Origin: Pseudocercospora fijiensis CIRAD86
Lineage: Eukaryota > Ascomycota > Dothideomycetes > Mycosphaerellales > Mycosphaerellaceae
Assembly: GCF_000340215.1 (NCBI RefSeq)
Contig: NW_006921546.1
Coordinates: 184,995 to 248,994, forward strand
Direction: 5' to 3'
Length of the DNA: 64,000 nucleotides
A model generated the notes under the pieces. The model saw only the letters and a program-made list of their open reading frames with translations. It did not search any database and was not told where the DNA came from. Positions 24,196-35,795 of this stretch are shown piece after piece (position 1 is the first letter of the stretch; every line of letters starts with the position of its first letter). The position numbers and the translations under genes were made by a program.

Positions 24196-25434
24196 CTAAG
24201 GCCTAGGAATAATGCTACCCCCGGGGTACTATTAAGCTAACTAATTAGAGGCCGGCAAACTAGGACAATAAGACTATATTACTATCGTAAACGCGTACCG
24301 AGTGTTAATAAGCGCGCTATAACGCGTCGACTAATTATATACTCTTTTAAGGGTTCTACCCCTTTACTAACGTAATAAGGCCCTTCTCTTAGTATTTAGG
24401 TCCCCCTTTTAATCCTTTATTCTATTAAGGCCTCGAGGCCTAGGCGATCGGCGAGGACGGCGCGCGCGCGTAGATAATAATAACAATAACGACGGCGTTA
24501 CGCTTATACTAAAGGGCGACATAGCCGGCGCGGCTATATTAGTAATAGTATTAGGGAGTATATTATTAGTCGAAGAAGGAAATCGGAAGCAAGGTAAAGT
24601 TAGCGCTAAGACGACTAGCGCCGCTATTATTAACATTACCTACTCGCTACTATTACTAACCTTACCTATACTACGAGCCTAAAGTACTATACTAACTAAG
24701 TTAAAAGATTAGACCTGTTAAGGGTTTAATTAAAACTTTAACTAAGTTAAAAGATTAAGCGACTAATAGACTAACTAAGGGCAAAAACTATAGAGCTAAG
24801 CTAGCCGGGGTCGATCTTGCGGATAATAGGTTACTCCTCGATCTTTCCGACCCTTTAAGTAAAGCGAACCTTAACTATTACACTTATAATAGCCTTTACC
24901 TATAGAAACTAGACGAACTGTGTTTTTGAAAAGATAAGATAAGATTAACAATTAAAGGCTGCTAAACCTAACTAATTAGAGTTAGTAAAACTACGATAGT
25001 AAATAATAGTCCTTGTAATAATAAGAATAATCCCTTAGAACGGACAACCCTCGGAAGCGGATATTTCTAGGTCTTTTAAGTATAGACGTAAAGAACTCGG
25101 CACGACATTACTTAGAACGGAGGCAGTGCTGCAATACCTCGTTTGTCTACCTATTATAGTAGGGAAGACGCGCTCGTATTATAATTAGTCGAAGGCCCTT
25201 AATTCTTATAGATATATATTACTTTATAGTTTATTATATATAGGGATAGCGTAGTTAGAGTTGTATATTGTATTGTATTAGAGGTAAGGTTTAATATAGT
25301 TACATAATCGGTAGTTGCGCGTTTAATTTAGCGCGGACTAAGCGGCTTATTAGACCTGCTGAGTTAGTAGTAATAGAGGTTAAGACTAGAACAAAGACCG
25401 GCTACGAGGGCGCGGCCTTTAGAAGGGAAGCGTA
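24196..25434 (+). other. 3' untranslated segment of element B with polypurine tract
   Basis: No protein domain seen. A run of alternating CG near 24462-24470 and an antisense open frame at 24409-24636 show no homology. The purine-rich stretch AGAAGGGAAG at about 25421-25430, a few bases before the 3' LTR, is the likely polypurine tract for plus-strand DNA priming. Confidence 0.6.
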
Positions 25435-25632
25435 TATTAGGACTAAAGAGGTTATACGTAATTAGTATATAACCGGGCTCGAGTTAAGCTAGGGTCTTAA
25501 TGCCTTAGGTAGGGCTTAGCGCTTAGTAGTAGGCTAACTTGCCTACCTTCCTCCCTCTCCTTCTAGCTCCTTATCGAATACTACCTATACCTACTACTAC
25601 CCTATCTACCTACTAATATAACCCTTCTTATA
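25435..25632 (+). repeat. 3' LTR of element B
   Basis: 198 bp, starting TATTAGGACT and ending CCCTTCTTATA, followed by the TATAG target duplication (25633-25637). A handful of differences from the 5' LTR, mostly C/T and G/A. Confidence 0.94.
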
Positions 25633-25637
25633 TATAG

Positions 25638-26030
25638 TCGAAGAGGTATTATCGCCTATCTTAGTATAACTCTCGAGGATACCTAGTAACATTTACCTAG
25701 TATTCTATACCGACCTTCTAAGACTTACGAGTAGAGACCCCCTACTAGGACAGGTAATCGACGACGAATAGCCGGACCCTATTTTATTCGAGACGTATAA
25801 AGAATAGTAGGTCGAAGAAATCTTATATACTCGGAAAAGGAAGCGGAGCTAGGGACGAGAAGTGCTCGTAAAATAGAGCAGATACTATAAACCTACGTAG
25901 GAACCCCTAGACTATATCGCGGATACCTTAGCACTTAACGACTTCGAAGCGAGATACGGATAAATCGAGGAGAACGACGGACCTTTAGGAGACTAGGAGA
26001 AGAAAGGGAAACGGAGGAAATAACGCGGTA
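25638..26030 (+). pseudogene. Chromodomain relic of element A
   Basis: Continuation of the element A pol frame after the B insertion (AKYIV | EEVLSPILV). It reads through a YLVFYTDLLRL block and then VEEILYTRKRKRS...GREVLVK, RYYKPT.EPLDYIADTLAL and NDFEARYG, a canonical chromodomain with stops at the Trp positions. The frame probably ends near 26020. Confidence 0.86.
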
Positions 26031-27382
26031 GCCTAGAGTTTTTCCGCGGAGTAATAGTAGTTAATCTATAGACTTTAGGGATTTTTACTAACTTTAGGAG
26101 TTTCTTTACTAACTTAGGGGCTTTTGTTTACAATATATTTAGGGTTTACTAGAAACACTAGAGAATATAATTTAAGATAGAAAAAATTTTATTTAGGTAT
26201 TTATAAGTAAGTATCGGGTCTCCGCCCGAAATTATAAGGTCCTCTTAGGACTAGAAAGAAAAGGATATAATATTACCTCCGAAACTACCTAGAGCCTACT
26301 AGAAAACCTATAGAAACCCTTATTAACCTAGCTAATCCGGCGGACCGATACGATTAGTACCGAGATAGAGAGTAGTAGGAACACCCCTAAGAAAAAGAAG
26401 ATTAGCGAGAGAAAATCTAAGGATAGAGGTAAACTTACGTCTAAGTTTGTTATACTACGATATTAGTAACGGTGTTCGTTACCTCCGAGGCGATAGCGCT
26501 AAAGGAAATAGTTAGCGGGGGTTTTATCGCGGGAAACGGGAAATCCTACCTAGATAGTAATCCCTACGGCTAGAGGGACTTAAGAGCTTTCTACACCTTA
26601 AGAACCTTAAGAAGCTCGGAGTGCTTCTCGGCGACGTTGCTATAGGTCGCGCGGGTATAGCTAGCGTAGGCTACGTAGGCTATTTAAGGACTAAATAGTT
26701 AGCGAGGGTTTTAGTACGAGAATCGCGAAAACTTATAGTAGAGCGTAAGCGATTCTCTTACAAGCGCAATTAGCGTAGGCCTTCGAGCTAGCGGGCTAAA
26801 AAGAAGTTAGCGGACTCTACGATAAATAGGGCGGGAACCTTATAGATTAATCGACGTAGTCCTCGCCGGAGTTATAGTAACTAATATAGTAGATTCGATA
26901 GGCTATCTAGAACAAGTTAATTTTACGAAGGAAATCGCAGGGTATAGAGAGGGACTTGCTATAGTAGTAGTAGTAGTAGTAGTAGTAGTAGGAGGTATAT
27001 ATAAAGAAAAGAAGAAGAAGAAGAAGAAGAGGGAAATATTAATACTCCTAGAAGGCGACGCCGAAGTAAAGGTCGCGAAAGTAAGGGAAAGCGCGATTAT
27101 AAGTAAAGCGTTTAAAAGCGTAGTTACGACGCGTTCTAGAAGGCGGTAAGTAGATAAAAGAGCGCGGTTTAGTAGTCGCGAAGAAAGTTATAGTCGTTAA
27201 AGCCCTAGGTACGGCAATCCCGACTAGAAAGTAGCGGAAACCCTAATCGTAAAGGAGGAAACTACGAGCGCGTTACTCTAAAGAAGCTTAGATAGGTATA
27301 GATCTAACGGATAAAGTAACAGCGATAGAAACTACGGAGGGCTTTCTATTCCCGCTAAGGAAGGGAAGGAGGACGGGAGTAA
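26031..27382 (+). other. Long 3' segment of element A with simple repeats and polypurine tract
   Basis: About 1.35 kb between the chromodomain and the 3' LTR without a recognised domain. It contains an AT-rich part (26090-26210), a (TAG)n run at about 26959-26991, a (GAA)n run at about 27004-27032 and a purine-rich stretch AAGGGAAGGAGGACGGGA ending about six bases before the LTR, the likely polypurine tract. This is long for a Ty3/gypsy 3' UTR; a lost additional frame or an unrecognised insertion is possible. Confidence 0.55.
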
Positions 27383-27569
27383 TATAAAGGGCTACGCCCT
27401 AGGTAGAAAGCGCTAGCCTTAGGTATTCGGCCTACGCGACTCTAACCTACTACTTAGCGCTTAGCGTACCGTATAAAACTATTCGGATTTACGTAAATAG
27501 ACTTAGCTCTTTATCGAACCTATTAAGTCTTATATCTAGTATCTACGTACGCGTTACTTACCTATAATA
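27383..27569 (+). repeat. 3' LTR of element A
   Basis: 187 bp, matching 13640-13826 from TATAAAGGGC to CCTATAATA. Followed by CGCCC. Confidence 0.9.
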
Positions 27570-27574
27570 CGCCC

Positions 27575-28120
27575 TTTATTTATCGTACTCTAAGTACGCT
27601 TATCCGGCAATCCGTAATACCTATAGATATATAAATAGTGATATTTAACGCCGTTCTTATTCTTTTTTAGCTTCTACTCCTTAAGCTCGTACCCCTCCGA
27701 TATACTAAATTACTAGATATAGCGCTCGAAAGCGCTCTTCGAAGGAAACGTCGACTCGCGCGGTATTAGACCTCGCGGTAGTAAGGGCGGCGGTTTAATA
27801 ATAAACTCGTACTTCTAAGGCCGCGGCGATACTAACCTATACTTAGGTAACGATATACGCTCTCGTAGTAGCGATAGTAAACGCGAGCGACCTCGAATAC
27901 GCGTCTTCGAGACTAATTAAACCTCCTCCTACGACGCGATATCTACTACCGCGTCTTCTACTATCCTCTTTATCGATTGCGTATCTTCTACTATCGCGTC
28001 TTCTACTATCTCCGCGTTACTACCGCCGGCGATAAGATTATCGAGAAACTCGTCGTATAATAGAGATTTAGCTATTTTCGATAGTTACTAGGCAATCTAC
28101 TATAAAAGGGGGAAGAAATA
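27575..28120 (-). pseudogene. MULE transposase relic, N-terminal part
   Basis: N-terminal exon part of the MULE transposase, separated from the rest by element A. Blocks include KSLLYDEFLDNLIAGGSNAE (near 28040), an acidic IVEDA repeat, FIIKPPPLLPRG and the start of the FAR1-type DNA-binding domain EGYELKE.KLKKNKNGVKYH with YYGLPDKRT. The frame joins the downstream part at INKG | ARKKTKK. The start codon is not identifiable; codon changes fit RIP. Confidence 0.8.
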
Positions 28121-28560
28121 CGAATTTTAGGTCTACGGTAGATTCGGATAGAATTCCTTCCTAGGTAACGCGCTACGCGCCCGTTAACAATACTAACTAA
28201 GAACAGAAACGTCGTATATTAGGTAGAAATAGTACGTATTTAACGATATATTAATATAGGCGCGATTCTATATTAGTGCTAGGTCTAGGGCTCGGGTAGC
28301 GTGCTAGGGCTCGGGGAAGTAATTAAGATCGATAGGATCCTCGCAATCGCGAATTTCGGGACGGCCTATCCCGAAATTCGAGGGCAAGGAACGCAAAGGA
28401 CGCGGGATAAGTTAGCCCGCCGCGCAGTTAAAGCCCGCCGCGTAGTTAAAGCCCGCTACGCAGTTAAAGCCCGACTGCTACTACTCCGTATATTTCTACT
28501 ACTACGAGGTATTTCGGGGTATTACGCGCTTGTATAGGTCAAATTTAGCGGTTTCGTAGG
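28121..28560. other. MULE 5' untranslated part with 15-bp tandem repeats
   Basis: 28280-28345 is the inverted partner of 11095-11165. At about 28413-28475 a 15-bp unit (AGTTAAAGCCCGCCG with variants) is repeated about four times. The open frame over this stretch (28301-28537) is Arg/Ala/Val-rich because of the repeat and has no sign of being a gene. Confidence 0.6.
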
Positions 28561-29202
28561 TTTTTTTTATAAATAAATTTTTTTCGTTAAGGTTTCGTTA
28601 AATGTAGCCGATATTTCGTTAAGGTTTCCTTTAAAAGCCGACGCTTAATAAGCAGAACTTTGAAAAAAAGTACACTCGAAACACTCGAGATTCTTTTCTA
28701 GATTCTAAGATAACTACTAGGTATTATAACTGAAAATCTATAATACTCTTATTAGTATATAGAACTTCAAGTTCTATTTTTTAGATTTCTAAAAATAGTA
28801 AAGTATAACTTAGAAAAGCTAAAATACTATATTGCTTATTTCTGTTCCCTAGCTTTAGTTTCGTAAAAAATCTATAAATTTTATATTTTTTTATAATAAT
28901 ATACTAAAAATAGAGTACCTTTCTACTATATTACTAAGCTATAAACCTACTAGAAAAAAAGATAAATTAGAAGCAAAATGTCTAGAAAAGCGATTTTCTT
29001 TCCTTTATATCTTTTTATCTAGAAGGTTTACGGCTTAGTAATATATAACAAAAATGTTCTATTTTTAGTACAGTATTAGGTAAAAGTCTAACTTTTATAA
29101 GTTACCTATTTATCGTTCTAGGATAGCTTAGGATCGCTCGGGATCGCTCGCGATCGCTAGGATCGATAGGATTAATAGGATCGGTAAAGAAGTTTTCGTA
29201 AT
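28561..29202 (-). repeat. Right terminal region and inverted repeat of the MULE
   Basis: 28561-29100 is AT-rich, less GC than anything else in the window. 29110-29180 carries GGATCG-type words, and the end is GTTTTCGTAA at 29193-29202, inverse to 10957-10966. Confidence 0.75.
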
Positions 29203-30050
29203 GTATACTACTATAGAAGGAGCTATTCTAGAACACTTTCTCTAAGAAGTATAGAAATAGAATTTAGAATAAGGTCTCCGACCCGAACTAGGGCAAGAAT
29301 ACTAGTACCTATTATATATAGACCTCCTTTAGTATCGTAGGAACTCTACGTAAAACGAGGGGGGGGCTACTATTATAGTAGCTGCCTAGAAAGTACCGAC
29401 AAGTCCTATAAGCTAGCCGCTATACTATAAAGTAATATCGGATTTAAGTTACCTTAGTAGTAGGGGCCTCTAGCGAAGTAGGTCGCCTAGTTAGCCGCCT
29501 ATTTAGTCGTATAACGTAATATCTTAGGGACTCCCGCGGAGGCCGTATATAGTAGAATAATACGTTATATATTAATATACGAACGATAGGACTATACTAA
29601 ACTACGCGTATACGTATACGGACGATAGTAAGCGAGATATATAGAGTCTTAGGATAGATCCGAGTACTAGGACGGAACCGGAAGATAAGAAAGAGCTAGG
29701 AGAAACATATTTGCTTAAAAGCGGTTAAACGAGTTCGTATACGCGCGCTATATAAGTTAGCTAGGAAATAAAGGCGCTACGAGATAGTAGATAAGCGGGA
29801 TACGCGCGCGCGCTTAGCGCGTAGGGAAGGACCTAAAAGCAGAGGTTTGCTAAGAAGTTAGTAAGTAGGATATATATACTTACGCTTATACGTCGGACGC
29901 GCTAGACGCCTATAGGGCGTAATACTAAGGAAGGGGCTCTCCCTCTAAGGTACCCTTCTTCCTTTTTACGTAGTTCGTCTTATATAAATAGTAGCTATAT
30001 TAATTTAGTACTCCCTTTAGTTTAGTTTAAAGTTTAGTATATGTTCTTAC
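29203..30050. other. Unassigned segment right of the MULE
   Basis: A plus-strand frame from about 29210 reads with few stops for the first ~130 bases (TTIEGAILEHFL, GLRPELGQEY). It could be the continuation of chromovirus C after the MULE insertion, but there is no domain to prove it. A G7 run is at 29361-29367. No LTR was recognised. Confidence 0.35.
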
Positions 30051-30059
30051 TACTTAGCC

Positions 30060-33000
30060 TCTAACTCTTATACCGGATATCTAATAACTAAGTATAGCTC
30101 GGAATAGAGTCCTTAGAACTCTTTCTTATTAGGCCGACTACTCGAAATAGAGTCGTACTTAGCGCTAATACGAAGTATCGGATATTCCCTATCTAAGAGT
30201 TACGTACGATTAAACTACTCTGCCGTAGTACGATAGAAGTAAAGCCGGATAGTAGACTTAAAGTCCCTCTTTATTACCTTCCCGAAGTGCGTAGGCGTAC
30301 GCTATCTAAGTCTTAAGAAGATTGTAGTACCTATCTTCTACCTTATTAACTCGGACGGCTTATAGGATATCCTTAAATTATAGGGTAGTCTTATTCTATC
30401 AGGATTATCGGATAACCTATAGTAAACGTAGCGTATACTTAAAGGCTCGGTAGTAGTTGCGACTAGAGATATCTATAGCGTTATATAAACGCTTAGTAGT
30501 AAAAAGAGCGGTAGCCGCGATAGGCGGAAGCTAATAGAAGTCTATACCTAGAAGAATAATAAACCTAGTAAAAAAGTCGGTAGAGGCCTTCGTTTTAATA
30601 GAGACCTCGAATAGGCGTTAATTAATCTAATCTAGTAGATAAATACTAAGTATAGATTTCTCGTTAATTACTATAAAACGCACTCCTTCTAACCGTTAGC
30701 GGCAGATCTTTCTAGCCTTATCTCTAAGTTTATCTAAGATAGGATCGACTTAAATAGGTAGATTAAAGAAGGAATAAATAGTATAGCTATCGATATTAAA
30801 CGCTACTACCCTAGTAGGGGCAAGTCTAATAATAGGCCTTCGAGTACTACCTTTAGTACGCCGCGTAAAAGCCTATAATCGATCCGAGAGTAGCTCGATT
30901 ATATACGACTTTCCGGTACCCGCCTCGCTATCGAGTTAATTAATAGCTATAGGGCGCATTTAGAGCTAGCGGGCGCCCCTAAGCAGGTACTAAATAGAAA
31001 CTTTCGGACAAACCAATCGTAGCTCTTAGGAAGATACTATATGCTACCGCTTGCCCCGGATTTAGTAATAGATACGCGTTAGATACCTAAGGTTCGATAT
31101 CTAAATTCGAGGTCGAACTTTTCTTTAACCGCCGCTTATAGCTATTTCGAGCTAGCGGTTCGTAAACCTTAGGTATAGTGTCCTTAAAACGGTCGTAGTA
31201 GGGACTCTGGTTAGTAGAAATATTAATACCCCGCTATTTTAACTCGAGCTCCTCGCGAATCCGATAATTATCGCTAGGATACTCGTTACCGAGTTCGTTA
31301 AAGATAGCCTCCTTATCCTCGGTAATAGGATATTCCTCCTCGAACTCGTCTTTAAAATCCTCCTTCTCCGCGGCTAGCCGGCCGTAATAGTCTCTACTAA
31401 GTATAGGATACTACGACTCCCGGCGCTCTAATCCCTAGTAGGTAGCTAGCTACTTATTATAGGAAATAGGCGAGTTTAGGAACCGGAAGGGTAGTACTAG
31501 ATATACTATCTAAGGGACGTATAGTATAACCTTAAACCGATAGTACTACGCGTACTTTAGATCGCTACTATCGCTAGAATATAGCGGGATATAGCGAAGA
31601 ATCCGGTCGGGACTTCTATCCGCTAACCTAGTAGGCGGATTCCGGCCTAGATTAAATCTAGTAGCGAACTTAAAGAGCGAAATAGTAGGGTATACTTCCT
31701 ATCTATCGCTATATTTTATATAGATCGTCCTACGCGTAGTCTGCTAGGGGTGCCTATCGCCGAGGTCGTTTAGCCTAAATAGTACCTATTACTCTACCTA
31801 TAGTCTATACTAGAGGTTAACGAACTACCGCGTATAATCTATTAAACTATAAGCTAGTAGAATAAACGAAACCTCTTATACGGACTAATCTCCTTTAGAA
31901 ACTAGCTTATTAAGTAGCTTAGCGGCAAGCGAGACTAAGGGCCTCTTATTAGATATACGGGATAGGATTTCCTATATAAGTTCTAAATAGGGCTTTATAG
32001 CAACCTCGGCTTTCGAATAGTACTTAATAATATATTATAGTACTACCTTAATATCGGTATATAGAGTAAGATCGGTACTCGCTCTCTAGGCTATTATTAA
32101 AAGGGGATTAAAGTAATTAAGGTTCTAATCGTTATACTCGGTAATATATAGAATAAACTTACTAATATAGTAGTTAGAAACCTCGGCCCTCTCTAGGATA
32201 GTACGCGGAAAGTAAAATCGGTAATATTTCGTAGTATCGGCCGTATCTTATCCTATCCTATACCGTAGGTAATAATTATTATTCGAGTACCGCTAAAGTC
32301 GGATAATAAGATCTAAAAGAAACTCGAGATTGTTTTCGATTTCTAAGGTATCCGAATCTATAGTACTACGGCTAAAGCCTAATAGGGGTACCCTACCGAC
32401 TAGTATCCGGATTTAGGATAGCGATATATCTATCCTAGCGTATAGCGAGTACCGAACGCCCCTCGTCGGTAGTTATACTAATCGATAGTAGCTTGTCTAG
32501 CTAACGAAAAAAGTACGCGTAAATACTACCTCTCTCTTAGAACTTAAACCGAATCTACGAGTTAGATACCCTAAATTTAGGCTCTAGGATAGTCTTAAAT
32601 AAGAGCTTTAACCGACGCTTAAATAGATCTACTACAATATATAGATAGTCCTTAAGAAACTCCTATACTAGACGGATAGAGTCGGCTAAACTACCTATTC
32701 TCTATTCGTTTTAGAACGGACTTAACTAAAGTAAATAGTCCTACTATAGATCGGCGGGACTATAGGTTCCGAACAGCGCCGGATATACTAGAGACTAAAC
32801 TCTCGCTTCTAGTTCTATTCGGCGGGCGCCTATATATAGCCTCGTACTAATTAGGGACCGCCCGTGCCTTATAATTATATCTAGAACAGACTTAGAATCT
32901 AGGGACTCCGGATTTAGTAAGACCTCTTATAGTTGCTCCTTTATAAGGCTACTAGTAACTTCGAGACTACGGGTAAGGTACGTAGACTAGCTACGAGTTA

Positions 33001-33440
33001 AGCTTTAGTAATAGATATTAAATACCGTATACCGCTAGCTAGTATAGGAACTAAATTGACCGTCGTAATAGTGTAGTAGGGCTTAAATATAGTCCTTAAA
33101 ACTAACTATTCTTTCGTAAGGGCTGTAGAAATCGCCCTATTCTATAGAATATAGGTATAGAAAGGCAAGTAATAGGAGGCTACTATTAGTATCGTACTCG
33201 TCGATAGGTCGCGCTTATAAATAGGGCTACGTTAAGTAGGGTAGACTACGAGGCTAGGCGAATATATATAGACTCGTCCGGGGTAGCCCTAGCTAACTTC
33301 GGTCGGATTCTAGGGGCCTCTCCGCTAACTTCGTAATTATCTCCCTCTACTATACTATTAGCTAGTAACCGGCCCTATACCTATAGACTAGGCATTAAGC
33401 CTATATAAGAGGCCTCCTTCTATAGTATAGATAGATTATT
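30060..33440 (-). pseudogene. Helitron-type Rep/PIF1 helicase relic, C-terminally truncated
   Basis: Minus-strand relic of a rolling-circle (Helitron) transposase. From high to low coordinates: an N-terminal segment (NSIVEGDNYEVSGEAPRIRP); a Helitron-like Rep domain with FKRRLKLLFKTILEPKFRVS; and GSIYAYFF, the place of the HUH nuclease motif, where both His codons now read Tyr (32513-32521). Then comes a PIF1-family helicase with a Walker A EAGTGKSYIIELLSDR (GTGKS at 30906-30921), LAPTRVVAFNI, a Walker B region FIVINEKSIL and ILLGIDFY.LPPI. The helicase stops around 30060 after VIRYPV.ELEAK, so motifs IV-VI are missing. Neither Helitron terminus was identified. Confidence 0.83.
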
Positions 33441-34490
33441 AACCTCGTATAGTATACTGTTTATATTACACCTCTATAGTACCTATATTATAGCGCTCTA
33501 GTTACTAGCCTAAGCGATATATTTATTATCCTATCTTACTAAATATAGCTACCTATATTATTATCGGTTATATTACCCTCGGTTACCTATACTATTACTA
33601 CCTATAGTAGTAGCATTAGTTTCCGTTATTTATTAGAGCCGAAGGTAGGGCTATCTCTTTATATCTAATAGGTATAGGTATATTAAAGGTAGTCTTAGGG
33701 TACGAATAGCTATAACTAAAGCGAGGGTACGATAAGAGCCTACGATATAGACGATATAGAAGTATCTTAAGGGGCTATTACGATAAGCAAAGAACCTCTT
33801 AACGAGGGCATTACTTTAACCCCGAAAAGCTATATACCCTTAGAACTATTATAGCTTAGGGCCTAGTCTACGACTACGGCTAGTTTCTAAGGACTTAGCT
33901 CTAGGTCGAAGACCTATTTAGTACCGCTTGCTCGAGATAAGCTACCGCCTACCGGCCCGGTTATAAGATAGTTACGCGGACTAGTAGCCTAAAGAGGAGA
34001 TAGATTAATTAGCTATTAACGGGTCCCGCTAAGACTATTAATAGATAGTAACTTCTAGAGAGTAGATTAGATAACTAGAGAGTCCCTATTAAATAGGTAG
34101 ATTTCTCCCCGATTAGTAGCCTCGCTTAGATAGTACTTAGCCTTCTACTAAGAAAAGAAGGCCCCTAACCCCCCCCCCCCCCGGCCTAGCTAAAGGAGAT
34201 AATAATAGTTAGTAAGGGAGCTAGTCTCTAGGGTCTAGGAGTAAATAGAGGTTATAGTTCCTTCCTCTAAGTAGCTTTTTATTAAAAATTACTAAGTTAA
34301 GCTCCTAGTAGTATCTATACGACTACTAGGAGGCTAAAGCCTAATACTACCCTAGAGGTATTACTAGGGGAAAACAGCCTAGTATACTACTTTCTCGTAT
34401 AGCAATATCGAAAAAACCTGCTAAATATACTAAAAATACTTTTATATAGCATTTTATTTTAACTATTTTATTATAATAACCGAATAAGCC
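33441..34490. other. Unassigned segment with a poly-C run
   Basis: No recognised domain. A C14 run lies at 34169-34182. A plus-strand frame at about 33700-34040 has short coding-like stretches with RIP-type stops (YNDKQRTS-like, TAYRPGYKIVTRTSSLKRR) but no identifiable family. It may contain the 5' LTR or leader of element E. Confidence 0.35.
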
Positions 34491-34499
34491 TAAGCAAAG

Positions 34500-35795
34500 A
34501 CGAGTATTATAAATTAGCGGAATCCTCTAACTCCGATACCCCCTCTAATCCTATTAACGAGGAAATAAGGCGACGACTAGTTATTATAAGCGCTATTAAC
34601 CTAGGAGAGGCTACTAGGCCTTCTACGCTAGAGGCACTCTATAATATTATTATAAAGATAATCGAGAAGTAGACTAAATTTCTCTATTAGAATAGGCGCC
34701 GCCTACTAGAGTAAGGAAGCGATAGAGACCCCTTATTCGAAGGTAGAACGCTATAGTATATATAGAGCGCTTTAAGGACGCCTTAGTCGAGTATAAGCTT
34801 AATAGTAAGTCCGACTAGTGTAAGATCTAATCCCTTACGAGGACTACTACTACTAAGCTTTACCGAACCCTTAGTACCCTAGTTAGCTACCTAGAAAAGG
34901 ACGACAAGTCTAATACCGACTAAGAGACCGTTAAGTAGGCCTTTCTAAGGGAGTATAGGAACGCGATAGCCGTTATATTAAAGGCAGTCGCGTATAGCTC
35001 GAGGCCCTCTATTTAACGAGACGTACTAAGGATAACGACCTAAGGGAGTGTATCGGCGAGTTTATTAAGTTAGCGGATAGTATCGACTAGTAGGACCTCG
35101 AGAATTCCTAGAGAACGAGGCTACTCTATTAGGGGTTACCGTAGCCTATAGCTTAGCGTATCTTCTACTACTATAAGCTTAGTAAGGCCGATCCTAAGAG
35201 CTTTAGGAAATACAAAGAGGTCCTAGAGTATATTAAGGCCGATATCGATAGCTTCGCTAATAGGAGGAAGTTTATTTACGGTAAAGATAGAAATAACCTA
35301 GTATAGGTTAGAAGCTTCCTTAGGAATTAATAAAGGACCTAAGTTCCTCCCTAAATCGTAAAGTAGTTCTAAGTCTATAACTCCTACTATTACTAAACAC
35401 TCTTAGGATATAGTAGACTTAGCTAAATCCCTAGCCTAGCTTAACCTTAATACGAAACTATTATAGCGAGTTAGGGAGGTTATTAATACCGGTATACTAA
35501 GGGAGGTACTACTAGTCTCCTAGTTCCCCGACCCTAACTATTCTAAAGCTCCTTTGGTTAATATTTACGCTATATAGAAGTTCCATTCTCACCTAGATAG
35601 CAAGTGCTAGATATACGGCAGTTTTCAATATATCTAATCGGACTGCCCTATCTAGAAAGAGCTTCTTAATAGGAAGCTCGTTATATAAGTAAATAACCGG
35701 TTCTATTATACCGATACTAGCGATATAATCGACTTCGAATAGAATCGTAGAGTACTAAAGCTACCTTAACTTAGGACCCTTCTAGAGAAGAAGTA
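34500..35795 (+). pseudogene. Gag relic of retroelement E with CCHC knuckle
   Basis: Plus-strand gag-like relic. N-terminal part EEIRRRLVIISAINLGEATR, a middle part ERFKDALVEYKLNSKSD and LSTLVSYLEKDDKSNTD, later KCWIYGSFQYI.SDCPI near 35605-35650. The last is a C-x2-C-x4-H-x4-C zinc knuckle with the second Cys and the His changed to Tyr. The reading needs several frame changes. Interrupted at 35795 by element D (AAGTA duplicated). No pol follows, because D and then H1 lie downstream; the superfamily of E is open. Confidence 0.65.
35791..35795 (+). repeat. Target-site duplication AAGTA, left of element D
   Basis: Repeated exactly at 42742-42746 right of element D. Confidence 0.92.

Larger units (their letters stand above)
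18470..25632 (+). mobile_element. Ty3/gypsy chromovirus, family B, complete copy
   Basis: 7163-bp LTR retrotransposon with 198-bp LTRs at both ends and an exact TATAG duplication. Coding order is gag, protease, RT, RNase H, integrase, chromodomain. It is the reference copy for B1 and B2. The 5' LTR keeps the canonical TG start while the 3' LTR has TA, a RIP change. It is nested in element A and is the youngest insertion of the C > MULE > A > B stack. Confidence 0.95.
13640..27569 (+). mobile_element. Ty3/gypsy chromovirus A (6.8 kb without insert), carrying element B
   Basis: Two 187-bp LTRs (13640-13826 and 27383-27569), plus-strand gag, protease, RT, RNase H, integrase and chromodomain, with family-B element inserted between integrase and chromodomain (18470-25632). 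Flanks are CGCGC on the left and CGCCC on the right, a 5-bp target duplication with one mismatch. A rejoined read across the insertion restores the MULE transposase frame (INKG | ARKK on the minus strand), confirming the borders. All frames carry RIP-type stops. Confidence 0.92.
10957..29202 (-). mobile_element. Mutator-like (MULE) element, split by nested retrotransposons
   Basis: Left end TTACGAAAACTTTTT (10957), right end the reverse complement GTTTTCGTAA (to 29202). Inside each end lie arrays of GGATCG-like words, and then a shared inverted stretch: 11095-11165 matches the reverse complement of about 28280-28345 (AGGGCTCGGGGAAGTAATTAAG). Between the ends is a minus-strand MULE transposase gene interrupted at 13639/27575 by chromovirus A. 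Without the insertion the element is about 4.3 kb. No 9-bp target duplication could be seen beside the two ends, so either they have diverged or the borders are off by a few bases. Confidence 0.8.

Noticed and set aside
24409..24636. 75-residue minus-strand open frame
   Set aside because: In the 3' UTR of element B on the antisense strand; no homology recognised and not testable in B1 or B2.
28301..28537. Arg/Ala-rich 78-residue open frame
   Set aside because: Lies over the MULE terminal repeat and 15-bp tandem repeats; open only because the repeat has no stops.
29757..29830. CG-alternating stretch (CGCGCGCG) as a possible promoter or CpG island
   Set aside because: No adjacent gene and no other promoter feature; probably just CpG left over because RIP avoids it.
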